Numbered from the stretch's first letter, positions 1 to 7,754 are shown. The stretch is 17,120 bases of DNA from Synechococcales cyanobacterium PMM_0073 (GCA_949127695.1 CASBQH010000418.1:1-17120), one strand, 5' to 3'. Numbers and translations: made by a program. Notes: a model not told the origin generated them from the letters alone.

Positions 1-342
1 CATCAGCACAGGCGGCAGCGTCACCCAGCCCGTCCCCACCAGCGTTGCGGCCACTGCGCCCAGATAAAACTGCCCTTCAGCCCCAATATTCCAGAGCTTG
101 GCACGAAAAGCCACCGCTACCGCCAGCCCAGTAAACATCAGCGGCGTGGCGCGAGACAGCGTTTCAGAGATGGCAAACCGCGAGCCGAGCGCCCCTTGCA
201 GCATCGTAGCATAGGACTGAAACGCCGATGCGCCTGTCCAAGTCACCAGCGGCATACAGAGCATTAGCGCCGCCAAAATTGCCCCAGCTGGAGCCAGAAT
301 TGTCAGAGCGAGCGGCGGTTTGTGACGGAGTTCGAGTCTCAT
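1..342 (-). CDS. ABC transporter permease, BMP/nucleoside type (partial, C-terminus outside window)
   Basis: This is the N-terminal 114 codons of an integral membrane permease, and the reading frame is still open at position 1. It would form the channel of the importer whose ATPase and binding lipoprotein lie just upstream on the same strand. A hydrophobic first segment (about residues 14-34) is followed by FRAKLWNIGAEGQFYLGA near residues 80-97. The family (BPD_transp_2: rhamnose/ribose/nucleoside permeases) has a recognisable F-R-x-x-x-x-N-I-G-x-E-G-Q motif there. The ATG at 342-340 is the first start after an in-frame TAG 12 bases upstream; no good ribosome binding site is visible. The gap to the ATPase stop is 82 bases. 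A second permease gene is usual in such operons and would lie beyond the left edge. The family is confident; the substrate is inferred from the operon. Confidence 0.88.
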   Translation of the reverse strand, partial: MRLELRHKPPLALTILAPAGAILAALMLCMPLVTWTGASAFQSYATMLQGALGSRFAISETLSRATPLMFTGLAVAVAFRAKLWNIGAEGQFYLGAVAATLVGTGWVTLPPVLM

Positions 343-424
343 AAGTGATAGCTATAGCCAGAATGCTCAGAACATCAATCATCCGCTGTTGCTCGCCCTC
401 GGCTGTCTCTGCATCCGCCCTAAA

Positions 425-1921
425 TCATCCGTTGCCATACTTGCCAGCCATCATCAAGCCCAGCTCGCGGATTTGCACCTGCTCAATTGGCAGCGATTCC
501 GAAAGCTGGCCTCGGTAAAGCACGTAAAGCCGATCGCAGAGGCTGAGCAACTCTTCCAGATCTTCTGAGATTAGCAGAATGCCTGCGCCCTGACTGCGAG
601 CGTTCAGCAACTGCTGATGCACATAGGTGACAGCGCCTAGATCCAGGCCGCGCGTCGGCTGGCTGGCCAAAATCAGCTGCGGCTGCTGCGACAGGACTCG
701 CCCCAAAATCAGCTTTTGCATATTGCCGCCTGACAGCAGCCGTACCGCCACTCGATCCGAAGGACAGCGCACGTCAAACGCTGCGATAATCTGCGCGGCG
801 TGCTGATGCGCGGCTGGCCGGTTGAGCAGGCCGTACCGCGAGAAAGGCGGCTGAGCGTGCTGCTCCAAAATCAGGTTTTCCCAGAGGCTCAAATCGCCAA
901 TTAGCCCAGTGCTATGCCGATCTTCTGGGATGCGCGCCAGCCCTGCTTTCACCATTGCCGCAGGCGACAGAGCCGCAACGGGCTGACCGTAGAGCCGCAG
1001 TTCGCCGCGAGTCGGAGTTGTTAAGCCGCTGATTAAATCAAACAGCGCCGCCTGACCATTGCCCGAAACTCCGGCGATCCCGACAATTTCGGACTGGCAG
1101 AGGCGCAGGTTGAGGTCTTTGAGCTGTGGCACCGTCAGATTTACCAGCTCCAAAACAGGCGCTCCGGGCGGCATGGGCTGACGCAGCGGCTTTACAATCG
1201 GTCGCCCCACCATCTGCTCGGCTAGCTCAGCGGCAGTCGTGCCCGCAGTCGGCAGATCGGCCACCAGCTTACCTGCGCGCAGCACCACCACCCGATCGCT
1301 GACCCGCAGCACCTCTTGCAGCTTGTGCGAAATCAGCAGAATCGACAGCCCCGCCTCGGTCATCTGGCGCAGTGTGGCAAACAGATCGTCGGTTTCTTGG
1401 GGCGTCAGCACCGCCGTCGGCTCATCCAAAATCAGGATTTGCACGTCGCGGTAGAGGGCTTTGAGGATCTCGACCCGCTGCCGTTCGCCGACCGAAAGCT
1501 CGGCAATTCGGGCATCGGGACTCACCGCTAGGCCGAACTGCTGCGAGATCTCCAGCAAGCGCTGTTTGGCGACCGGGCGGTTTTGGCGCAGTTTCCAAAG
1601 CGGCTCAGTGCCCAGGATCACGTTATCCAGGACGCTGAGGCTTTCGGCCAGCGTGAAATGCTGATGCACCATGCCGATGCCTGCGGTGATCGCATCTTTG
1701 GGCGAGCGAATTTGCAGCGGCTGTCCCAGGCGCTGAATCTGTCCGGCATCGGCGGCATAGTGACCAAACAGAATATTCATCAGCGTTGTTTTGCCCGCGC
1801 CGTTTTCGCCCAGCAGCGCCAGAATTTCGCCCTGATACAGCGTCAGGCTGATTGCGTCATTCGCCAGCAGCGCCCCAAAGCGTTTGCTGATTTGCTGGAG
1901 TTCGAGAACCGGAGTAGCCAA
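425..1921 (-). CDS. ABC transporter ATP-binding protein with two ABC domains (nucleoside/sugar importer type)
   Basis: This 498-residue cytoplasmic ATPase powers the importer encoded with its neighbours. Domain 1 is canonical: Walker A GENGAGKT (38-45), Q-loop Gln87, signature LSVGE (142-146), Walker B ILILDEP (162-168), H-loop His199. Domain 2 is degenerate: the P-loop reads GVSGNGQA (284-291) without the Lys-Thr pair and Walker B is LILASQP (416-422), while the signature LSGGN (396-400) is kept. This one-competent-site design is typical of RbsA/YufO/NupO-like transporters. The start codon is TTG at 1921-1919, preceded by AGGA five bases away. The AGGA overlaps the TAG of the lipoprotein gene, which suggests translational coupling. 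The next in-frame Met is near residue 84, inside domain 1, so TTG is the credible start. The operon partner is a BMP-family lipoprotein, so nucleosides are a likely substrate, by inference. Confidence 0.93.
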   Translation of the reverse strand: MATPVLELQQISKRFGALLANDAISLTLYQGEILALLGENGAGKTTLMNILFGHYAADAGQIQRLGQPLQIRSPKDAITAGIGMVHQHFTLAESLSVLDNVILGTEPLWKLRQNRPVAKQRLLEISQQFGLAVSPDARIAELSVGERQRVEILKALYRDVQILILDEPTAVLTPQETDDLFATLRQMTEAGLSILLISHKLQEVLRVSDRVVVLRAGKLVADLPTAGTTAAELAEQMVGRPIVKPLRQPMPPGAPVLELVNLTVPQLKDLNLRLCQSEIVGIAGVSGNGQAALFDLISGLTTPTRGELRLYGQPVAALSPAAMVKAGLARIPEDRHSTGLIGDLSLWENLILEQHAQPPFSRYGLLNRPAAHQHAAQIIAAFDVRCPSDRVAVRLLSGGNMQKLILGRVLSQQPQLILASQPTRGLDLGAVTYVHQQLLNARSQGAGILLISEDLEELLSLCDRLYVLYRGQLSESLPIEQVQIRELGLMMAGKYGNG

Positions 1922-1928
1922 GCGCGTC

Positions 1929-2966
1929 CTAGACCGTAGATTTGGGTTCGCTGTCGTCTATTTTGACAGTGAATTTCTCGGCCAAGATCTCTTCCTGGCG
2001 CTGATTCACCTGCTTTTGCAAATCTTCCGGCACTTTGCTGGCGAAGGTGCCCAGATCTGAGAGGCTAGAGCCTTTATGCTTCATAAAGCTGAACTGGCCG
2101 TACTCTTCCGGCTTAAAGTTACCTGACTTAACGGCCTCAATTGCCTTGTCAATGGTGGGTTCCATATGCCAGAGGGCGCTGGCAATCACAGTGTTGGGAT
2201 AGTCTTTTTGGGTGTCAATCACATTGCCAATCGCCAGCACGTTGCGTTCTTTGGCCGCATCGGAGACGCCAAACCGCTCAGCGTACATAATGTCAGCCCC
2301 CGCGTCAATTTGGGCGAAGGCAGCTTCTTTGGCTTTGGGTGGGTCAAACCAGGAGCCAATGAAGGTGACGAGAAACTTCGCGTCGGGCGTAATTTCTTTT
2401 ACGCCTGCCATAAAGGCATGCATCAGCCGGTTAACCTCCGGGATCGGGTAGCCGCCGACCATGCCGATCACTTTGGATTTGGTCATGCCGCCTGCAATCA
2501 TCCCGGTCAGGTAAGACGGCTCGTGAATATAGTTATCAAACACCGACAGGTTGGGCGGCGCGGGCTGACCGCTGGAACCCATCAAAAAGGCCACGTTGGG
2601 ATATTCGCTGGTGAAGGTGCGGCAGGCTTTTTCGACCGCAAAGCATTCGCCCAGGATCAGCTGGTTTCCGGCCTCGGCATATTGCCGCACCACTCGCTCG
2701 TAGTCTGTATTAGAAACTGATTCCGACCAGACATATTCGGCATCGCCGCGATCTTTGGCTGCGTTTACCGCCTTGTGAATCCGGCTGACCCACTGCTGCT
2801 CAATCGGCACGGTGTAGACAGCTGCCACTTTGATTTTGCCATCGGCGCTGGCCGCAGGGGAGGGGCTAGGGCTGGTATTGTTGCCACAGGCTTTGAGCAG
2901 CAGGCTGGTGCCAAACGTAGCCGAACCGTAGATTAAAAACTGCCGACGGTTAAAGGGATGTTTCAT
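1929..2966 (-). CDS. BMP-family ABC transporter substrate-binding lipoprotein
   Basis: This 345-residue periplasmic binding protein is anchored by lipid and delivers ligand to the importer encoded downstream. The N-terminus has twin arginines in NRRQFLIYG (6-14), a hydrophobic stretch, and a lipobox LKAC with acylated Cys27, so it looks like a Tat-dependent lipoprotein. A Ser/Pro-rich linker (about 30-41) leads into the BMP/PnrA-like fold from about residue 44. Typical family stretches include LSVFDNYIHEPSYLTGMIAG and IGMVGGYPIPEVNRLMHAF. Family ligands are mostly purine nucleosides, but the exact ligand cannot be read here. The ATG at 2966-2964 has GGAG 12 bases upstream. It is first in the operon, with a likely promoter just upstream, and its stop overlaps the ATPase ribosome binding site. 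Confidence 0.92.
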   Translation of the reverse strand: MKHPFNRRQFLIYGSATFGTSLLLKACGNNTSPSPSPAASADGKIKVAAVYTVPIEQQWVSRIHKAVNAAKDRGDAEYVWSESVSNTDYERVVRQYAEAGNQLILGECFAVEKACRTFTSEYPNVAFLMGSSGQPAPPNLSVFDNYIHEPSYLTGMIAGGMTKSKVIGMVGGYPIPEVNRLMHAFMAGVKEITPDAKFLVTFIGSWFDPPKAKEAAFAQIDAGADIMYAERFGVSDAAKERNVLAIGNVIDTQKDYPNTVIASALWHMEPTIDKAIEAVKSGNFKPEEYGQFSFMKHKGSSLSDLGTFASKVPEDLQKQVNQRQEEILAEKFTVKIDDSEPKSTV

Positions 2967-3003
2967 TGCAGGTCAACGCTCCGGTGAACTCAAGGTAGAG
3001 CAT

Positions 3004-3031
3004 AGTATAGAGGCGATTGGTCTGACTGAAA
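3004..3031 (-). promoter_or_regulatory. Candidate promoter for the BMP transporter operon
   Basis: On the minus strand a TATACT (positions 3009-3004) matches the sigma-70 -10 consensus at 5 of 6 bases. A poor -35 candidate, TTTCAG (3031-3026), lies 16 bases upstream. The transcript would begin near 2998, leaving a leader of about 30 bases before the lipoprotein ATG at 2966. The weak -35 keeps confidence modest. Confidence 0.4.
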
Positions 3032-3042
3032 CTTGGCGTACA

Positions 3043-3096
3043 GTTTCTGGCCTAAAGTTTCTGGCCTAAAGTTCTGGCCTAAAGCTTCTGGCTTAA
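3043..3096. repeat. Four tandem copies of a 13-14 base unit overlapping the TPR gene stop codon
   Basis: On the plus strand the unit GTTTCTGGCCTAAA occurs at 3043-3056 and 3057-3070. A 13-base form is at 3071-3083 and a diverged copy GCTTCTGGCTTAA begins at 3084. Read on the minus strand, the last copies contain the final codons and TAG stop (3081-3079) of the TPR gene, so the array begins in coding sequence and runs past the stop. Confidence 0.9.
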
Positions 3097-3531
3097 TCTC
3101 TTTGAGAGCGGCACTGCGCCGCCAATGGTCGTCAAATCCTGCTTCAGCTGCATCAGCATTTCGCCGTCGCCCTGCTGCGAATAGAGATCGCTGGCTTTGA
3201 CTAATTCGCTAATTGCTTCGGTAATGCGGCGCAGGTTGGCGATGGCGCGGGCGCGATTATGCTGGGCTTCGGCAAAATGCGGGTCGAGCCGTAGCGCTGC
3301 GGCAAAGCAGGCCACGGCCTGACGGTAGCTGCCTGAGCGATACTGCTCGCAGCCTGCCTGAAATTCTGCGGCAGCTTCAGGGCTGAGCGTCGGGACTGGC
3401 TCAGGCGAAATTGGCTCTGGAAACACCACCGTCACGCTGCCGCGCCCCCAGTAGGCCGAAATCATTGTGCTGAGGCCAAAGCCAGCAATCGCAGTCAGCA
3501 CTGCCAGCCAGATCCAGAAGGTTGTATCCAC
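3079..3531 (-). CDS. TPR-repeat protein with N-terminal membrane anchor
   Basis: This is a 150-residue protein of unknown specific role. Residues 5-27 form one hydrophobic helix, followed by a Pro-rich spacer (36-50). Residues about 52-118 form TPR-like helix pairs, including GSYRQAVACFAAALRLDPHFAEAQHNRA, the classical TPR A/B helix pattern. It is probably held in the membrane and used for protein contacts. The start codon is GTG (3531-3529), which places the hydrophobic helix at the extreme N-terminus; no clear ribosome binding site precedes it. It is the last gene of a minus-strand series, 30 bases after the LapA-like gene. Its final codons are part of a tandem repeat that duplicates the stop region, so the C-terminus may vary between strains. 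Confidence 0.75.
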   Translation of the reverse strand: MDTTFWIWLAVLTAIAGFGLSTMISAYWGRGSVTVVFPEPISPEPVPTLSPEAAAEFQAGCEQYRSGSYRQAVACFAAALRLDPHFAEAQHNRARAIANLRRITEAISELVKASDLYSQQGDGEMLMQLKQDLTTIGGAVPLSKRLSQKL

Positions 3532-3561
3532 AGGTTTGTTGAGTTTAAAAAATCAAATCAG

Positions 3562-4224
3562 CTACAGCCAGTCTTCGTCATCTGAATTGGCGGGAGGTTT
3601 GGGCGCATCCGGCGGCTTCACAGCATCTTTCGGCTCCGGGGCGGGCGGCGGGGTGCCGTAAGGCGGAATCAACACCCGATATTCGGCATCGTAGACTTCT
3701 TTAGGCTGGCGCGGCTCAGGATCGCGGCGGCTAAACCCAGTCTGCTCCAGCGGCGTTTGGCGAACTGCGGGGTTAGGATCTGGCTTGCGGTCGCGAATAT
3801 CGTCGCGGACTCGGCTTTGGCGATCCCGGTTTCCACCCGGAGGATTTCCTGCTGGCTCTGCCCAGTCGTTCCAGTCTTTGCTGCGCTCCCAGCCATCAAC
3901 CCCTGCTGCTCCACCCGCAGCCCCGCCCGCCGTAAAGCCAGCGGCGTTTTTGGGAGGCTTGCTTTCATTCGCGCCTGTCCAAGGCGAGCGCTTGGCTTCG
4001 CGCTGAGCTGATTTTCGCACGGCAGCATTTTTGGACAGGCTAAAGAAGCCGCTCAGCAGCAGCGTGGTTAAAGCGCCTGCGGCTAGAAAGCTGAGCATCA
4101 AAACCGACAGCGGCAATGCCTGCATCTTGACGCCCAGAACCACCAGCGCCACCGGCGATAGGTTCTGGATTGCAAATATCACAAACCCGCCAGCAACCAG
4201 CAACAGCAAGACTAGATTTACCAT
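3562..4224 (-). CDS. LapA/DUF1049-like membrane protein with long Pro/Gly-rich tail
   Basis: This is a 220-residue protein. Two hydrophobic helices (about 2-20 and 38-62) flank FAIQNLSPVALVVLG, the I-x-N-x-x-x-V core of the LapA (DUF1049) family. LapA proteins in E. coli are small membrane proteins linked to lipopolysaccharide assembly; a role in cyanobacteria is not established. After residue 65 the sequence is low complexity: a basic patch, a Gly/Ala stretch (GGAAGGAAG), a charged Arg/Asp-rich part and a Pro-rich segment ending in the acidic DDEDWL. This tail is much longer than in minimal LapA proteins. The ATG at 4224-4222 has GGAG eight bases upstream. It lies 36 bases after ubiX and 30 bases before the TPR gene. 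Confidence 0.8.
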   Translation of the reverse strand: MVNLVLLLLVAGGFVIFAIQNLSPVALVVLGVKMQALPLSVLMLSFLAAGALTTLLLSGFFSLSKNAAVRKSAQREAKRSPWTGANESKPPKNAAGFTAGGAAGGAAGVDGWERSKDWNDWAEPAGNPPGGNRDRQSRVRDDIRDRKPDPNPAVRQTPLEQTGFSRRDPEPRQPKEVYDAEYRVLIPPYGTPPPAPEPKDAVKPPDAPKPPANSDDEDWL

Positions 4225-4260
4225 AGGGCGATCTCCGGGTAAGGGAATGCAGGTGAGCCG

Positions 4261-4905
4261 CTATGCTTCGCTGGGCGGCAAATGGCCTGACCAGCGCTTT
4301 AGCGGCACACAGTCAATCTCAAACTGATCCAGCGCACGGGCTACCACAAAGTCTACAAGGTCTTCGATCGTTTGCGGCTGATGATACCAGGCTGGAATCG
4401 CGGGCACAATCCGCGCTCCGGCTTCGGCCAAGGCCGTCAGGTTGCGGAGGTGGATCAGGCTAAACGGCGTCTCGCGGGGAACTACCACCAGTTTACGCCC
4501 TTCTTTGAGCTGCACGTCGGCAGCCCGCTCTAGCAAATCCGAACTTAAGCCTGCCGCCAGCTTGCCCACCGTACTCATGCTGCAAGGCATAATCAGCATC
4601 CCCAGCGCCCGAAACGAGCCGCTAGCCAGCGTTGCGCCCACATCACCCCAGGGATGGCAGTAGAGCTTGCCGCCTGTTTCAACGCCTGCTTTTTGTCGCC
4701 AAAACTGCTCCTGCTGCACGGCTTCCAGCGGCATTCGGATATTTTCTTCGGCCTGCCAGACCAGATAGGTAGACTTAGAAGCCACCAGCTCAACCGTATA
4801 GTCAGCCTCCAGCAGAAACTTGAGCGCCCGCACGGCATAAATCAGCCCCGATGCGCCCGTTACGCCTAGAATCAGCGGCTTTGAGTTGGCCGCAGTATTA
4901 GTCAC
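4261..4905 (-). CDS. ubiX: UbiX flavin prenyltransferase
   Basis: This 214-residue cytoplasmic enzyme attaches a dimethylallyl unit to FMN, making the prenylated flavin cofactor used by UbiD decarboxylases. In cyanobacteria this serves plastoquinone synthesis from 4-hydroxybenzoate. Visible family motifs are the nucleotide-binding GASG (17-20), PCSMST (107-112), RAADVQLKEGRKLV (127-140), PRETP (143-147) and IPAWYHQP (170-177). Length is close to the usual 190-210 residues. The apparent start is GTG (4905-4903), with GAGG about 14 bases upstream; there is no Met before the GASG loop to serve as an alternative. It sits 61 bases downstream of the exoribonuclease gene and 36 bases upstream of the LapA-like gene, consistent with cotranscription. 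No ubiD is present in the window. Confidence 0.93.
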   Translation of the reverse strand: MTNTAANSKPLILGVTGASGLIYAVRALKFLLEADYTVELVASKSTYLVWQAEENIRMPLEAVQQEQFWRQKAGVETGGKLYCHPWGDVGATLASGSFRALGMLIMPCSMSTVGKLAAGLSSDLLERAADVQLKEGRKLVVVPRETPFSLIHLRNLTALAEAGARIVPAIPAWYHQPQTIEDLVDFVVARALDQFEIDCVPLKRWSGHLPPSEA

Positions 4906-4966
4906 AGAACCCAGATCCCTCGCTTGATGAGCTTTACGCCTGATTAAAGCGCTTACTTACGCATCA

Positions 4967-7408
4967 TTACAGATCTTCCAAGTCGTCATCCCCGTTGAGG
5001 TCATTGAGGTCGTCATTGAGGTCGTCGTTCAAATCATCATTCAGGCTGTTTGCGGTCTCCAACTCTTCTTCGCCGTCCTCGTCTTCTGAGGCTTCGCTGC
5101 CGCCGCCGACGGCCACCAAGTCAATCTGCTGGCGGTAGTAGTCTACGCTCTTCACCTGTACTTCTACCCGGTCGCCCAGCTTATACTGGCGGCGGTTTTT
5201 GCGCCCCACCAGCTTCTGCTGCCGCGAGCGGTACTCATACCAGTCGTCTTTCAGCGAGCTAACATGCACCAGCCCTTCGACCAGCAGTTCCTCAATTTCG
5301 ACAAAGAAGCCATAGGACTGCACCCCGGTAATCAGGCCGTGAAACACCTTGCCGGTATGCTGCTGCATAAACTCAGCTTTCTTCAAGCCTTCCAGGTCAG
5401 ATTCGGCCTCTTGCGCCAGCTTTTCACGCTCGGTGAGGTGGATCACAATCGCGTTCAGGGTTTCTTCTAGCTCAGTCTGAACCTCTGCGGGCAGCACGTT
5501 CCAGTTAATTTGGCCGTGGCAAGAGCTGTGGCGCAGGTCTACTTTTTCTTTGGAGCGGCTGCTGCGACGGTCGCGGCCATGTTCAAACACAGCGTGCAAG
5601 ACGCGATGCACCAGCAGATCAGGGTAGCGGCGCAGCGGCGAGGTGAAATGCGTATAGCCCGCGTCTAGCGCCAGCCCAAAATGCTGTCCGGGTTTGGTGC
5701 TGTAGATGGCGGGCTTGAAGGTGGCAAGCAGCAGATAGGTCAGCACTTTCTCGGTTTTGGACTCGGCAAACTGCTCGACTAGGTGCTGATAGTCTTGGGG
5801 CTGCACGGCATCTTCCTGCTCCAGATTTGCCTCAATGCCCATGTTGGTAACGAGTTTCAGCAGTTCCTGCACGTCGCCCGGATCAGGGGCACGATGCACC
5901 CGATAGATCGCAGGGACTTGCAGCGCCAGCAGATGCGAAGCCACCAGCTGATTGGCCAGCAGCGCCAGCTCCGTCACAATGGAGCGAGCGGGCAGCAGCG
6001 AGGACACCACCATTGCCCCCATTGCCCCCTCGTCGTCGTACTGAAACTTGGTAGAGAGAAACTGGCTCAGCTCAGAGTTAGCCTCGTCGGGGAAGATTTT
6101 TTCAGGCAGATTTAGATCGAATGCGCCGCGCTGGAGCCGCTGGGTGCAGATGGCATGGCTGAGCAAAAACAGCTGATCTAGCATCTCAAAGATCGGCGCA
6201 AAGTTTTGCAGCTGATCCAGCGTGGGGAGTTCATAGGCAGGCGTCAAGCTCTCTTGATCCGGCGCATCGTGGCGCTGCACAATCACCTGCGCCTGCTGGT
6301 AGTCGAGCCGATGATCAACCTGAATCACCGTCGGCTGTAGCTCAAACTCCACCACCTGCCCGCCAGAGGTCAGCGTTAGCAGCACCGAAACTGCCAGTCG
6401 GTCTTGGCCAGCGGCCAGCGAGCAGCAGTCATGCACCTGCTCTGGTAGCATCCGCAGCGCGTTTTCGCCCAGATAAATCGAGGTGCCACGCCGCCGCGCC
6501 TCCACGTCTAGCAGCGAACCGGGCTCAATGTAAGCAGAGACATCGGCGATGTGAATGCCCAGCCGCCAGTGGTCAGTACCCAGTGGCTCTAGGGTGATCG
6601 CATCGTCGATGGCGGGGCCGGTGGCGTTGGGAGGCCCGTCGATGGTGATGGTGGGCAGGTGACGCAGATCGAGCCGCTTTTTCAGGTCAGATTTCTTCAG
6701 CTTAACGGGCAGCCCCTGCGCCTCTGCCAGCACCGCTTCCGAAAACTGGCGCGGCAGATCATGCTTGCAGCAGACAATATCAAACTCAGAGGCGGCTTCG
6801 GCGTCGCTGCCCAAGATCTGCGCTACCCGCCCAATTGGCGGACTGCCGCCCAGCGGATAGCGCAGGATCTCGACATGCGCCAGCTGATCTACCGCTTCGG
6901 CTAGGTCAATGCCGTTCGGCTTCAGCTCCACGTCAAACAGCAGTCGATCATCTAGCGGCGTCGCCTGATATTGCGCCTCGGCCTGCTTCACCCGCGCCAG
7001 CACCGAGGAATTGGCTCGATCTAGAATCAGCCGGACTTCGCCCTCGGGGCTGCGGCGGCGCGTGCCTTCTTTGGTGACGCGCACCAGCACTCGGTCGCCG
7101 TTCCAGGCGGTGTTCAGATGGCTCTCGCGGATGTAGATATCTTCAGCGCCCTCGATATCTTGAATCGCAAAGCAAAAGCCTTTACTAGAGCAGCGCAGCT
7201 TGCCTTCCACCACGTTTTCTTCGGGGACACGGCGATATTTGCCCCGATCGCGCACCAGCAAACCCGTTTTCTCTAGCGCATCTAGGGCGATTTGAAGCTG
7301 CTGCTGGCTGGCTTCATCGCGGCAGTTCAGCTTTTTTTCGAGCGCTTTGGGGGCAACTAGCTTATCTTCTGTGAAATTGACCAACAGTTCGGCAATCGAA
7401 AATTCCAT
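4967..7408 (-). CDS. RNB-family 3'-5' exoribonuclease (RNase II/R type)
   Basis: This 813-residue enzyme degrades RNA processively from the 3' end. Order of parts (ATG numbering): N-terminal helical/winged-helix region (to about 60), cold-shock-like RNA-binding segment (about 70-112), RNB catalytic domain (about 247-605) and S1 domain (about 687-768). An acidic tail of repeated LNDD follows. RNB landmarks include HIADVSAYIEPG, EARRRGTSIYL and FTSPLRRYPDLLVHR. The metal-binding stretch is unusual: Asp257 and the Asp268-Asp269 pair are present, but the position two before the pair, normally Asp, is Ala266, with about three extra residues. I chose ATG 7408-7406: AAGGA stands 11 bases upstream and the protein then opens MEFSIAELL, which I recall as the usual start in cyanobacteria. 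An in-frame GTG at 7438 would add ten residues. Confidence 0.9.
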   Translation of the reverse strand: MEFSIAELLVNFTEDKLVAPKALEKKLNCRDEASQQQLQIALDALEKTGLLVRDRGKYRRVPEENVVEGKLRCSSKGFCFAIQDIEGAEDIYIRESHLNTAWNGDRVLVRVTKEGTRRRSPEGEVRLILDRANSSVLARVKQAEAQYQATPLDDRLLFDVELKPNGIDLAEAVDQLAHVEILRYPLGGSPPIGRVAQILGSDAEAASEFDIVCCKHDLPRQFSEAVLAEAQGLPVKLKKSDLKKRLDLRHLPTITIDGPPNATGPAIDDAITLEPLGTDHWRLGIHIADVSAYIEPGSLLDVEARRRGTSIYLGENALRMLPEQVHDCCSLAAGQDRLAVSVLLTLTSGGQVVEFELQPTVIQVDHRLDYQQAQVIVQRHDAPDQESLTPAYELPTLDQLQNFAPIFEMLDQLFLLSHAICTQRLQRGAFDLNLPEKIFPDEANSELSQFLSTKFQYDDEGAMGAMVVSSLLPARSIVTELALLANQLVASHLLALQVPAIYRVHRAPDPGDVQELLKLVTNMGIEANLEQEDAVQPQDYQHLVEQFAESKTEKVLTYLLLATFKPAIYSTKPGQHFGLALDAGYTHFTSPLRRYPDLLVHRVLHAVFEHGRDRRSSRSKEKVDLRHSSCHGQINWNVLPAEVQTELEETLNAIVIHLTEREKLAQEAESDLEGLKKAEFMQQHTGKVFHGLITGVQSYGFFVEIEELLVEGLVHVSSLKDDWYEYRSRQQKLVGRKNRRQYKLGDRVEVQVKSVDYYRQQIDLVAVGGGSEASEDEDGEEELETANSLNDDLNDDLNDDLNDLNGDDDLEDL
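4982..5044. repeat. In-frame tandem repeat encoding an LNDD acidic tail
   Basis: On the minus strand, degenerate 12-base units coding Leu-Asn-Asp-Asp follow each other three times, then LND and LNGDDD, just before the exoribonuclease stop. Codon usage differs between copies (GAT/GAC, TTG/CTC/CTG), so the units are not identical DNA. The result is a strongly acidic C-terminus. Confidence 0.85.
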
Positions 7409-7754
7409 GTAGCGGTTAATCCTTAAAGTAAGAGCCACTTAAACAAGAGCCATTCAGCCGCCTAGCCTGCATTTTTTGCGACGGCATAACAGCTCGCTGA
7501 AGCAACTAGAGTTTGCGAATGAGGTGACTGAACTGAGATACCTCAGCCTTGCTCAGGCCAGCATCTCTCTCCTCAAATGCAGCCTCTGCCCATCTGCACA
7601 AGTGACATCTGAATCCAGCGCAAAACTCTACACTTTTCGCACTCACCCATTTTATTAACATTTTTTGGGCAAAATGTACCGTAAAAAATAATTTTTGTGC
7701 TGAGGAAATAGAGTTTAGCGCTGCCCCGTCACTTTTAGCGCTGCCCCGTCACCT
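7409..7754. other. Gene-free stretch between exoribonuclease and phoU
   Basis: About 346 bases separate the phoU stop from the exoribonuclease ATG. It must hold the promoter of the exoribonuclease unit unless phoU transcription reads through. It holds three 20-base tandem copies at its phoU end, an inverted repeat at 7658-7677 and the AAGGA ribosome binding site at about 7420-7424. No convincing -35/-10 pair was found. A 60-codon plus-strand frame at 7476-7658 has no supporting feature. Confidence 0.6.
7658..7677. promoter_or_regulatory. Inverted repeat, possible operator upstream of exoribonuclease gene
   Basis: ACATTTT (7658-7664) and AAAATGT (7671-7677) form a perfect 7-base inverted repeat with a six-base centre, in AT-rich DNA. 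The dyad fits a dimeric regulator site better than a terminator, because the stem has only one G-C pair and no T-run follows on the minus strand. The regulator is unknown. Confidence 0.35.

Noticed and set aside
2166..2720. 184-codon plus-strand frame opposite the BMP lipoprotein gene
   Set aside because: It is antisense to a clear lipoprotein gene and shows no coherent hydrophobic or domain pattern.
4931..4950. GCTTTA/TAAAGC inverted repeat between the exoribonuclease and ubiX as a terminator
   Set aside because: Six-base AT-rich stem, no T-run on the minus strand, and the genes appear to be cotranscribed.
7476..7658. 60-codon plus-strand frame between the exoribonuclease and phoU
   Set aside because: It lies opposite a promoter-like spacer, has no motif, and is surrounded by minus-strand genes.
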